Both the position numbers and the translations under genes were made by a program. A stretch of 56,317 bases of DNA, from NCBI GenBank assembly GCA_945828095.1, contig CALZOZ010000004.1:1-56317 (forward strand). The letters run 5' to 3'. The DNA comes from an uncultured Clostridia bacterium (GTDB taxonomy: Bacteria; Bacillota; Clostridia; Peptostreptococcales; Anaerovoracaceae). Positions 50,374 through 56,317 of this stretch are shown one piece after another. Numbering within the stretch: position 1 is the stretch's first letter; every line of letters begins with the position of its first letter. The notes under the pieces are model-generated. The model saw only the letters and a program-made list of their open reading frames with translations. It was not told where the DNA came from and did no database searches.

Positions 50374-50407
50374 GTAGTATAATACTACTTTGTGGAAAGG
50401 GTGTCAA
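50374..50407 (-). promoter_or_regulatory. cysK-rrf2 promoter with dyad over the -10
   Basis: Minus-strand TTGACA (50407-50402), 17-base spacer, TATTAT (50384-50379). The -10 lies in the centre of the perfect 7-1-7 dyad GTAGTAT-T-ATACTAC (50388-50374). A related TACC-N6-GTAGGT pair follows immediately downstream (50376-50361). These are likely binding sites for the Rrf2 protein encoded in the operon. Confidence 0.8.
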
Positions 50408-50430
50408 TAGGGTTTTATATTTTTTTGCAG

Positions 50431-50467
50431 AAAAAAACCCGGCAGTAAGAAAATCCCTTCTGCCGAG
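50431..50467 (-). terminator. Rho-independent terminator after arsR
   Basis: Minus strand: CTCGGCAG (50467-50460) pairs with CTGCCGGG (50445-50438), with one G-U pair, followed by seven T (50437-50431). It separates thrH-arsR from cysK. Confidence 0.88.
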
Positions 50468-50475
50468 TCTGCTGC

Positions 50476-50799
50476 CTACTGTACTGCGAACTTTTTCGTA
50501 GCGTTGAGGTATTGCATGAGCATCCCCAGATTCACATAATAGTAAGAAAATTTTTCTTTTTTCTTAATTTGAACCAGGCCTGAATCCACCAGCTTTTTCA
50601 TGTGCTGTGAAACGGTGGCCTGAGCATAATCGAAATGCTCCACCAGATCCTTGTTGCAGACGGTAACCATTGCACGGTTTGCCTGCATTATGTATTTAAA
50701 CATTTTTACACGGGCAGGGTGTGCAAGCGCATCGGATACATCTGCAATAAGCAGAATTTCATCTTCAAGCATTTCATCCTGTTCTTTTCTTAATCTCAT
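50476..50799 (-). CDS. ArsR-family regulator
   Basis: 107 residues with the ArsR winged helix: VSDALAHPARVKMFKYIMQANRAMVTVCNKDLVEHFDYAQATVSQHMKKLVDSGLVQIKKKEKFSYYYV. The CxCxxC-type metal site of arsenic or zinc sensors is missing; the position holds a single Cys (VCNKDL), so it may sense something other than soft metals. It lies downstream of thrH with AAAGGAG as RBS. Its target may be the thrH unit. Confidence 0.88.
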   Translation of the reverse strand: MRLRKEQDEMLEDEILLIADVSDALAHPARVKMFKYIMQANRAMVTVCNKDLVEHFDYAQATVSQHMKKLVDSGLVQIKKKEKFSYYYVNLGMLMQYLNATKKFAVQ

Positions 50800-50820
50800 A
50801 TCTTTACTCCTTTTTTAGGG

Positions 50821-51423
50821 TTAGGCTATTGCCTCCCTGATTTTTGACATAAGCTCGTCGTAGCTTTCGCATGCTTCCACATCCGGATTGTCTGCTTTGA
50901 TCTGATCTGTACTCTTGAAGAGCCATCCTGCTTTGCTGGCGCGAATCATTCCAAGATCGTTATAGCTGTCGCCGCTGGCAACAGTCTCGAAGCCGCATGC
51001 CTGAAGAGCCTTCACTGTGCTCAGCTTTGAGTCCTTAAGTCTCATTCTGAAATCGGTGATTTCGCCGTTTTCTGCGACTACCAGTTCATTGCAGAAGATA
51101 GTCGGCCAGCCCAGCTTTTTCATGAGAGGCTGTGCGAACTGAGTGAATGTGTCGCTTACGATTATCACCTGGGAAAATGAACGGAGCTCATCAAGGAATT
51201 CCTTTGCGCCGGGCAGGGGATCGATTGTAGCGATAGTATCCTGAATTTCCTTAAGACCAAGTCCGTGCTCTCTTAAGATATCAAGTCGCCATGCCATCAG
51301 CTTATCATAATCCGGTTCATCGCGGGTAGTTCTCTTTAATTCGGGAATGCCGGCAGCTTCTGCGAATGCAACCCAGATTTCGGGTACCAGAACGCCTTCT
51401 AAGTCTAAACAAGTCAAGTACAT
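50821..51423 (-). CDS. thrH: ThrH-type phosphoserine phosphatase/homoserine kinase
   Basis: A 200-residue HAD-superfamily enzyme with the ThrH start MYLTCLDLEGVLVPEIWVAFAEAAGI, where DLEGV carries the nucleophile Asp. IIVSDTFTQFA (motif II) and VASGDSYNDLGMI (motif IV) follow. Pseudomonas ThrH dephosphorylates phosphoserine and moves phosphate to homoserine. The exact reaction here is inferred. Promoter TTGTAT-17-TATTAT lies upstream on the minus strand; an ArsR-type gene follows. Confidence 0.92.
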   Translation of the reverse strand: MYLTCLDLEGVLVPEIWVAFAEAAGIPELKRTTRDEPDYDKLMAWRLDILREHGLGLKEIQDTIATIDPLPGAKEFLDELRSFSQVIIVSDTFTQFAQPLMKKLGWPTIFCNELVVAENGEITDFRMRLKDSKLSTVKALQACGFETVASGDSYNDLGMIRASKAGWLFKSTDQIKADNPDVEACESYDELMSKIREAIA

Positions 51424-51476
51424 TTTCTATTCCTCACTTTCATTTTATGTATCGTTTAATTACGCTATAATCATCT

Positions 51477-51505
51477 ATAATATCGCATTCTTTGACAATA
51501 TACAA
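51477..51505 (-). promoter_or_regulatory. thrH promoter
   Basis: Minus-strand TTGTAT (51505-51500), 17-base spacer, TATTAT (51482-51477). It is back-to-back with the activator promoter, whose regulatory dyad begins 14 bases away, so the two may influence each other. Confidence 0.65.
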
Positions 51506-51518
51506 GAGGTTTTTAGAT

Positions 51519-51557
51519 GCAAAAATATTTGCACCAGCCCTTTTTTTATGATATAAT
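51519..51557 (+). promoter_or_regulatory. Activator-gene promoter with self-site over -35
   Basis: TTGCAC (51529-51534), 17-base spacer, TATAAT (51552-51557). GCAAAAATATTTGCAC (51519-51534) covers the -35, and the dyad part is GCAAA-N4-TTTGC. The same 16-mer occurs upstream of the ord promoter (53006-53021). Binding of the activator here would repress its own gene. Confidence 0.85.
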
Positions 51558-51582
51558 AGTCCCGAAAGGCGGTGCAAATTCC

Positions 51583-52992
51583 ATGAAAGCGGAGCATTAT
51601 AAGAAAATAATAGACGAGCTTATTGAGCTTATCGACGAGGGTGTATATATTGTTGACAGAGACGGCATAGGAACCCATTATAATAGGGCTATGGCCAATA
51701 TGGAAAAGGTAAATGTGAGCGACGTGCTGGGAAAGAAGTTTCATGAAGCCTTTCCTGATTTCAGCATGGGTGAAAGCACCATGTTCAATGCACTGAAAAA
51801 GAATGTCCCTACCATAAAAAAACAGCAGACCTACAGAAATCTTTACGGCAAGGAAATAACCACCGTAAACAGCACGATTCCAATAATTGTAGACGGTGAG
51901 ACTGTAGCTGCGGTTGAGGTTGCAAAGGATATTACCAGCATTCGAGAGATGTCAGATACTCTCCTTGAACTGCAGGAAGAGGCTATGGACCACAATTCTG
52001 CAAGACAGGCAGATACAGCCAAGGGGATAAAGAGGTACACTTTTGACGATATATATGGTCAGAATCCTCAGTTTGAAGAAGTGGTAGAAAGGGCTCGGAA
52101 AGCCGCCAACAATGATGCGTCAGTGTTTATATACGGAGAGACGGGAACAGGAAAGGAGCTTTTTGCACAAAGCATACACTACGGAGGAAACCGGGCAGAC
52201 AAGCCGTTCCTGGCCCAGAACTGTGCTGCAATTCCCGAAACCTTGCTTGAAGGCATACTTTTTGGAACCACCAAAGGAAGCTTTACGGGAGCTGTTGACA
52301 GAGCCGGGCTCTTCGAACAGGCAAACGGCGGAACATTGCTCCTTGATGAAATCAGTGCTATGCCTTACGACCTCCAGAGCAAACTCCTTCGAGTTCTCCA
52401 GGAGGGCTACATCAGGCGTGTAGGAGGAACCAAGGACAGACCGGTGAATGTCCGCATAATTTCAACTGTTAACGAATCTCCGGAGGAACTTATGGAGCAG
52501 GGAAAGCTGAGAAAGGACCTCTATTACAGGCTTAACGTAATCAATATTTCCATACCGCCTCTGAGAGAAAGACTGGATGATATACCGGTGCTTACGGATA
52601 TTTTCCTTGAGAAACATAACAAACGCTTCGGCAAGGAGCTGTGGATGGTTACCGACGGAGCCATAAAGAAGCTTCAGCACTACGATTACCCGGGAAATGT
52701 GCGTGAGCTGGAGAATATAATAGAACAGGCTGTTTCAATGGCAGACAAGGAGCATGTGCTTTCTGAAAAGATACTCAACATGCCGGGGGCGGCCAGAAAG
52801 GCCAGAAGCCTTCAGGTCAGCTACGATACCACTCAGCCTCTGGATGAATATCTGGCAGCTGTGGAGGCGAAAATAATAAGGGATGCTATAGTGGCTGCCA
52901 ACGGAAACATATCAAAAGCGGCAGAAAACCTGAAGATAAAGAGGCAGACGCTGCAGCACAAGCTAAAAAAGTACCATATTTCGGGAAAATAA
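51583..52992 (+). CDS. PAS-domain sigma-54 enhancer-binding activator (RocR-like)
   Basis: A 469-residue sigma-54-dependent activator. The N-terminal PAS domain (about 10-120, DEGVYIVDRDGIGTHYNRAM) probably senses a ligand. The AAA+ domain has Walker A GETGTGKELFAQSIH and the sigma-54 contact loop as GSFTGA (canonical GAFTGA), with Walker B GGTLLLDEI. The C-terminal Fis-type HTH is NGNISKAAENLKIKRQTLQHKLKKY. ATG 51583 has AAAGGCGG upstream. Its position before a sigma-54 promoter and the ornithine genes makes it the likely ornithine-pathway activator. Confidence 0.93.
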   Translation: MKAEHYKKIIDELIELIDEGVYIVDRDGIGTHYNRAMANMEKVNVSDVLGKKFHEAFPDFSMGESTMFNALKKNVPTIKKQQTYRNLYGKEITTVNSTIPIIVDGETVAAVEVAKDITSIREMSDTLLELQEEAMDHNSARQADTAKGIKRYTFDDIYGQNPQFEEVVERARKAANNDASVFIYGETGTGKELFAQSIHYGGNRADKPFLAQNCAAIPETLLEGILFGTTKGSFTGAVDRAGLFEQANGGTLLLDEISAMPYDLQSKLLRVLQEGYIRRVGGTKDRPVNVRIISTVNESPEELMEQGKLRKDLYYRLNVINISIPPLRERLDDIPVLTDIFLEKHNKRFGKELWMVTDGAIKKLQHYDYPGNVRELENIIEQAVSMADKEHVLSEKILNMPGAARKARSLQVSYDTTQPLDEYLAAVEAKIIRDAIVAANGNISKAAENLKIKRQTLQHKLKKYHISGK

Positions 52993-53005
52993 AAAAAGAT
53001 TGTAA

Positions 53006-53042
53006 GCAAAAATATTTGCACTATTTATGCAAATATTTTTGC
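53006..53042. promoter_or_regulatory. Inverted pair of upstream activating sites
   Basis: GCAAAAATATTTGC (53006-53019) and GCAAATATTTTTGC (53029-53042) are exact inverted copies with a 9-base gap. Each contains GCAAA-N4-TTTGC. They lie about 190-225 bases upstream of the sigma-54 promoter, the usual range for activator sites. Their hairpin may also help end the activator transcript. Confidence 0.85.
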
Positions 53043-53090
53043 GTTTTTGGGATTTTTTGATTTATCTTCGTGGAACCTTTTCCCATGGCG

Positions 53091-53139
53091 TATGGACAAA
53101 AAATTTGTGTTTGTTTCTCGCAAACAGAAAATGTCCATA
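53091..53139. repeat. Nested dyad between the activator sites and the promoter
   Basis: TATGGACA (53091-53098) pairs with TGTCCATA (53132-53139), and inside it GTTTG (53109-53113) pairs with CAAAC (53121-53125). GGACAAA and TTTGTCCG motifs are found here too (53094-53100 and 53151-53158), as in the 47.7-kb repeat region. The function is unknown; a bending-protein or second-regulator site is possible. Confidence 0.5.
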
Positions 53140-53231
53140 AATTGTGTTTTTTTGTCCGTCAACACCAAAATATATACAAGAAAAACAAGCTGTGGCTGAC
53201 CAAACAAGTATACAATATTCAACTGACACCG

Positions 53232-53247
53232 TGGCATGGTATTTGCT
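53232..53247 (+). promoter_or_regulatory. Sigma-54 promoter of the ornithine operon
   Basis: TGGCATGGTATTTGCT (53232-53247) matches the -24/-12 consensus TGGCACG-N4-TTGCW. The GG (53233-53234) and GC (53245-53246) doublets are separated by exactly 10 bases. Transcription should start about 12 bases downstream, leaving a leader of about 85 bases before ord. Confidence 0.92.
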
Positions 53248-53341
53248 TTATATAAGTATAAGTGAGCGAAATGCTAATGGAAGCTTTTCGACACGGCTAA
53301 AGGTTAACAAATTATATCTATAAAGAAAAGGAGAAAGAATT

Positions 53342-54403
53342 ATGCAGAACGTAAAAGTAATTGTTTGGGGTCTTGGCGCTATGGGCGGCGGAATTGCCAA
53401 AATGCTTACAAAGAAGAAAGGCGTAGATATCGTTGGAGCTATTGATATCGGAGCAAAGCTTGGAAAGAGCATGTACGATGTTATCCCTGGAATCGAAAGA
53501 GGAGACAGAGAAGACGTTATCGTTGGAACTCCTGAAGAAGTAATCAAGAAGGGTGCAGCAGACATCGTTGTAGTATGCACAAACTCATTTACAAAAGACG
53601 TTTATGACAAGCTTGTTTTCGTAATGGAAAGAGGCATGAACGTTATCACTTCCGCAGAAGAAATGGCTTACCCACAGGCTCAGGAACCTGAACTGGCTAA
53701 GAAGCTTGACGAAATTGCAAAGGCAAACGGCGTTACAGTTCTCGGAACTGGTATCAACCCTGGCTTAATCATGGATTTACTGGTAATCCTTTGGACAGGT
53801 GCTTGCGAAACTGTTGACCACATCGTATCAAGAAGAGTTAACAGCTTATCACCGTTCGGACCTGCAGTAATGGAAGAACAGGGAATCGGCATGGAAGTTG
53901 CTGAATTCGAAAAGAGAAAAGCAGACGGAACTATGGCTGGTCACGTAGGATTTGCTGAATCAGTTGGCATGATCTGCGATGCTTTAGGATGGAAGCTCGA
54001 CAAGTTCGAACAGGATATGGAACCAATCGTAACAGATGTTGACAGAAAGTCACCTTACGGATTTGCTGCTGCTGGCCAGGTTGCAGGCGTTGCAATGAAG
54101 GGTTGGGGTACTGTTGACGGAGAAGTTAAGATCGAAATGGATCACCCTCAGCAGATCGAACCTGAACAGGTTGGCGTTCACACTGGTGACTATGTTGAAA
54201 TCAAGGGTATCCCTCCTGTAAACATGGCTAACACTCCTGAAATCGAAGGCGGAATCGGTACAATGGCAATGATTATGAACACAATTCCTCACGTAATCAA
54301 CGCTAGACCTGGTCTTAAGACAATGATCGACATCCCAGTTCCTAGAGCAATCATGGGAGACATGAGAGACCTTATCGAAGAAGACTGCAAACTTGTAAAA
54401 TAA
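53342..54403 (+). CDS. ord: 2,4-Diaminopentanoate dehydrogenase
   Basis: Oxidatively deaminates (2R,4S)-2,4-diaminopentanoate to 2-amino-4-oxopentanoate with NAD(P)+ in clostridial ornithine fermentation. The 353 residues have a Rossmann start VKVIVWGLGAMGGGIAKML, VVVCTNSF and GTGINPGLIMDLLV, then RRVNSLSPFGPAVMEEQGIG, all family features. RBS AAAGGAGAAAG. It is the first gene after the sigma-54 promoter. Codons are strongly biased (GAA, AAG, AGA, GGA), as expected for a highly expressed operon. Confidence 0.95.
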   Translation: MQNVKVIVWGLGAMGGGIAKMLTKKKGVDIVGAIDIGAKLGKSMYDVIPGIERGDREDVIVGTPEEVIKKGAADIVVVCTNSFTKDVYDKLVFVMERGMNVITSAEEMAYPQAQEPELAKKLDEIAKANGVTVLGTGINPGLIMDLLVILWTGACETVDHIVSRRVNSLSPFGPAVMEEQGIGMEVAEFEKRKADGTMAGHVGFAESVGMICDALGWKLDKFEQDMEPIVTDVDRKSPYGFAAAGQVAGVAMKGWGTVDGEVKIEMDHPQQIEPEQVGVHTGDYVEIKGIPPVNMANTPEIEGGIGTMAMIMNTIPHVINARPGLKTMIDIPVPRAIMGDMRDLIEEDCKLVK

Positions 54404-54435
54404 TTAAGCAAATAACTAATTAGGAGATGACTAAA

Positions 54436-54741
54436 ATGGCTAAAAAAGGCGAATGGGTTCGTATCCACAAGGTTGTTTTAGCTGCTGCTGAAAGAACAGC
54501 TAAGCTGCCTGATGATACAAAGAAGGTTGACTTCGAAATGTGGGTAAAGGGAACTCTTCAGAACGAAACAGCAGAAATCGGTGACGAGGTTACAATCATT
54601 ACCGCAACAGGCCGTGAAGAAACAGGTAAGTTACTTGAAGTAAACCCTTACTACACTCACAGCTATGGAAAGTTCGTTCCTGAAATCATCGAAATCGACA
54701 AGAAATTAAGAGAAATCATGCAGTTTGGGGGTGAAAACTAA
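54436..54741 (+). CDS. ortA: 2-Amino-4-oxopentanoate thiolase, alpha subunit
   Basis: The small subunit (101 residues) of the enzyme that cleaves 2-amino-4-ketopentanoate with CoA to acetyl-CoA and D-alanine. The family pattern is MAKKGEWVRIHKVVLAAAERTAKLPDDTKKV ... GREETGKLLEVNPYYTHSYGKFVPEIIEI. ATG 54436 is chosen (SD AGGAG at nine bases); the ATG at 54427 abuts the SD. The stop overlaps the ortB start by one base. Confidence 0.95.
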   Translation: MAKKGEWVRIHKVVLAAAERTAKLPDDTKKVDFEMWVKGTLQNETAEIGDEVTIITATGREETGKLLEVNPYYTHSYGKFVPEIIEIDKKLREIMQFGGEN

Positions 54742-56156
54742 TGAAATTAGCTAAAGATTACGATTCCGTAATGGGAAGATCAGCTGACATCATGAAGGCT
54801 TCACTTGGACTTGACTTCAATGATTTCGAATCCGGTTCAGTTGCTTTCGACTACGAAGGCTTAATGAAAGCTACAGGATACACTATCGAAGAGGTAGATA
54901 GAATCCAGTCAAGAACAGGAGTAGGACATACTCAGCTTCTTGAATTAAGAAACATCACTGCACTTGCAAGAAAGTACGCAAAGCCGGGATTCGGTGCTAG
55001 AATTTTTGTAAAGGACGAAGCTGCAAACGCATCCGGCTCCTTCAAAGACAGACGTGCAGCATGTGCAGTAGCACACGCTAAGAAGCTGGGTTACAAGGGT
55101 GTTATCGCTGCTACTTCCGGCAACTACGGTGCTGCAGTTGCATCCCAGGCAGCAATGCAGGGAATGAAGTGCATCATCGTTCAGGAATGCTACGACTCCA
55201 ACGGAGTTGGACAGCCTGAAATCGTTGAAAAGGCAAGAAAGTGCGAAGCATTAGGCGCAGAAGTTATTCAGCTCACAGTAGGTCCTGAATTATTCTACGA
55301 ACACCTTTCAGTAATGGAAGACTCCGGATACTTCAACGCATCACTTTACTCACCGTTTGGCATCGCAGGTGTTGAAACTCTGGGATATGAAATCGCTATG
55401 GACTGCCGTGAAAAATTCGGCAAGGACCCTGACATGGTAGTATGTACTCAGGCAGGCGGCGGTATGGTAACAGGTACAGCAAGAGGTCTTATCAAGGCCG
55501 GCGCTACAGACACTCAGGTAGTAGCAGCATCCATCGACCTTACAGGATTACATATGGCATCAGACGTACAGTTCAATAAGAAGTCATGCACAACAGGACA
55601 CACCGGTTTCGGCGTACCTCACGCTACAAACCCTGATACAGGTGATGTTCCTCGTTCAGCAGCAAGACCTCTGAGATATATGGACAGATATGTTACAACA
55701 ACTCAGGGCGAAGTTATGTATATGACAGAAATGCTTGCTAACCTTGAAGGACTTGAAAGAGGACCTGCAGGAAATACAGCACTTGCTGCAGCATTCGCAC
55801 TGGCTCAGGAACTTCCGGAAGATGCAATTGTCGTAGTAACTGAAACAGAATACACAGGAGCGGGTAAGCACATTCAGCCTCAGTTAGACTTTGCAAGAGA
55901 AAACGGAATTGAAATCGTATTCGGCGACCCTAAGGATGATGTTCCTGGAAAGAACATTGTACTTCCTGCTGACCCTGGTCTCTTCAAGGTAAAGGATCTT
56001 GATCTTGACAAATTAAGAAAGTCATTAATCAAGAGATCAGTACCAAGAGCTAATGGTAAACTTACAGCTGAAGACGTCGCATTCCTCGTAGCTGATACAA
56101 GATCTGACGAAGCATTTGTAAAGGCTGCACTTGATGAATTAGGCGTAGAATACTAA
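54741..56156 (+). CDS. ortB: 2-Amino-4-oxopentanoate thiolase, beta subunit
   Basis: The PLP-binding catalytic subunit (471 residues, fold type II, threonine-synthase-like). The Schiff-base Lys102 is in ASGSFKDRRAACAV; ATSGNYGAAVAS forms the phosphate/substrate loop and TQAGGGMVTGTARGL the PLP-phosphate site. With OrtA it gives acetyl-CoA and D-alanine. It overlaps ortA by one base and has GGGGGTG upstream. The order ord-ortA-ortB-oraS matches the ornithine clusters known from Clostridium sticklandii and C. difficile. Confidence 0.95.
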   Translation: MKLAKDYDSVMGRSADIMKASLGLDFNDFESGSVAFDYEGLMKATGYTIEEVDRIQSRTGVGHTQLLELRNITALARKYAKPGFGARIFVKDEAANASGSFKDRRAACAVAHAKKLGYKGVIAATSGNYGAAVASQAAMQGMKCIIVQECYDSNGVGQPEIVEKARKCEALGAEVIQLTVGPELFYEHLSVMEDSGYFNASLYSPFGIAGVETLGYEIAMDCREKFGKDPDMVVCTQAGGGMVTGTARGLIKAGATDTQVVAASIDLTGLHMASDVQFNKKSCTTGHTGFGVPHATNPDTGDVPRSAARPLRYMDRYVTTTQGEVMYMTEMLANLEGLERGPAGNTALAAAFALAQELPEDAIVVVTETEYTGAGKHIQPQLDFARENGIEIVFGDPKDDVPGKNIVLPADPGLFKVKDLDLDKLRKSLIKRSVPRANGKLTAEDVAFLVADTRSDEAFVKAALDELGVEY

Positions 56157-56180
56157 AAATATTTTTAAAATATCACTATA

Positions 56181-56229
56181 CGCAAAATCCCATATGATGT
56201 GATGTAAAAGTCCTCATATGGATTTTGCG
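56181..56229. repeat. Inverted repeat between ortB and oraS
   Basis: CGCAAAATCCCATATGA (56181-56197) pairs with TCATATGGATTTTGCG (56214-56229), 16 bp with one bulged C and a 16-base loop. There is no T run after it, so it is more likely an RNA-stability or processing hairpin than a terminator. Its 3' arm ends ten bases before the oraS SD. Confidence 0.7.
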
Positions 56230-56249
56230 GGAATTAAGGAGAAACAAGG

Positions 56250-56317
56250 ATGAAAAGAGCAGACGATTTCGAAGTAAGAAGACAGCATATCGCAAATCTT
56301 ACTGACGAAGAACTTTA
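56250..56317 (+). CDS. oraS: D-Ornithine 4,5-aminomutase S subunit (5' end, cut by window)
   Basis: Only the first 22 codons are present, MKRADDFEVRRQHIANLTDE followed by EL. They match the start of OraS, the small subunit of the B12- and PLP-dependent aminomutase that turns D-ornithine into 2,4-diaminopentanoate. AAGGAG lies upstream. The context (ord-ortA-ortB) makes the call firm despite the short length; oraE should follow beyond the window. Confidence 0.9.
   Translation, partial: MKRADDFEVRRQHIANLTDEEL

Noticed and set aside
50476..50799. Arsenic-resistance regulator
   Set aside because: The metal-binding Cys pair of arsenic sensors is absent and no ars genes are nearby.

Overview
This looks like the origin-proximal part of the chromosome of a low-to-moderate-GC Gram-positive anaerobe of the class Clostridia. 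The evidence is a Firmicutes-type origin (dnaA, DnaA boxes, then rpmH-rnpA-yidD-yidC-khpB-mnmE-mnmG-rsmG-noc-parA-parB), sporulation genes (yabP, yabQ), rubrerythrin with a PerR-like regulator, a butyrate-type CoA-transferase and an ornithine-fermentation operon. A spore-forming-lineage amino-acid fermenter of the Peptostreptococcales/Anaerovoracaceae type would fit, but that placement is inference. The first 42 bases are Illumina Nextera adapter with an index, not genome.

Region 1 (43-10165): truncated dnaA on the minus strand, an origin with DnaA boxes, and the conserved ribosomal-protein/membrane-insertase/tRNA-modification/chromosome-partition run on the plus strand. A perfect parS lies across the stop codon of noc. 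Region 2 (10331-25944): gdpP (a form without its usual membrane anchor), rplI, dnaB, a DnaD-domain protein fused to a DnaI-like zinc segment, an M23/LysM envelope peptidase, yabP-yabQ-divIC, rnmV, rsmA, an LTA-synthase-type sulfatase, a solute symporter, an acetyltransferase, a SanA-like protein, a class-V aminotransferase and a lipoprotein.

Region 3 (26043-41353) consists of small, individually regulated units on both strands. They are an AGCS symporter under a glycine riboswitch; perR-rbr with a PerR box; padR with a DUF2812 protein and two operators; an ATPase-gene remnant beside tRNA-Arg(CCT); a CoA-transferase; a trxA-response regulator-kinase operon next to a PepSY protein; a large RND pump; a ParE/Phd-type toxin-antitoxin pair; and an atypical cysteine-synthase-family enzyme. 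Region 4 (41449-51423) holds a feoA-feoA-feoB-feoB-associated operon with three identical-type operators, a ZIP transporter, rnhA, walJ-rlmH, a repeat-rich intergenic region, an unknown protein, cysK with an Rrf2 regulator, and thrH-arsR.

Region 5 (51483-56317) is the start of the ornithine (Stickland) operon: a PAS/sigma-54 activator, then ord-ortA-ortB-oraS (cut by the window end) behind a sigma-54 promoter. The same dyad, GCAAA-N4-TTTGC, sits over the activator's own -35 box and as an inverted pair about 200 bases upstream of the sigma-54 promoter. The sequence therefore suggests a complete regulatory circuit of autorepression plus long-range activation.
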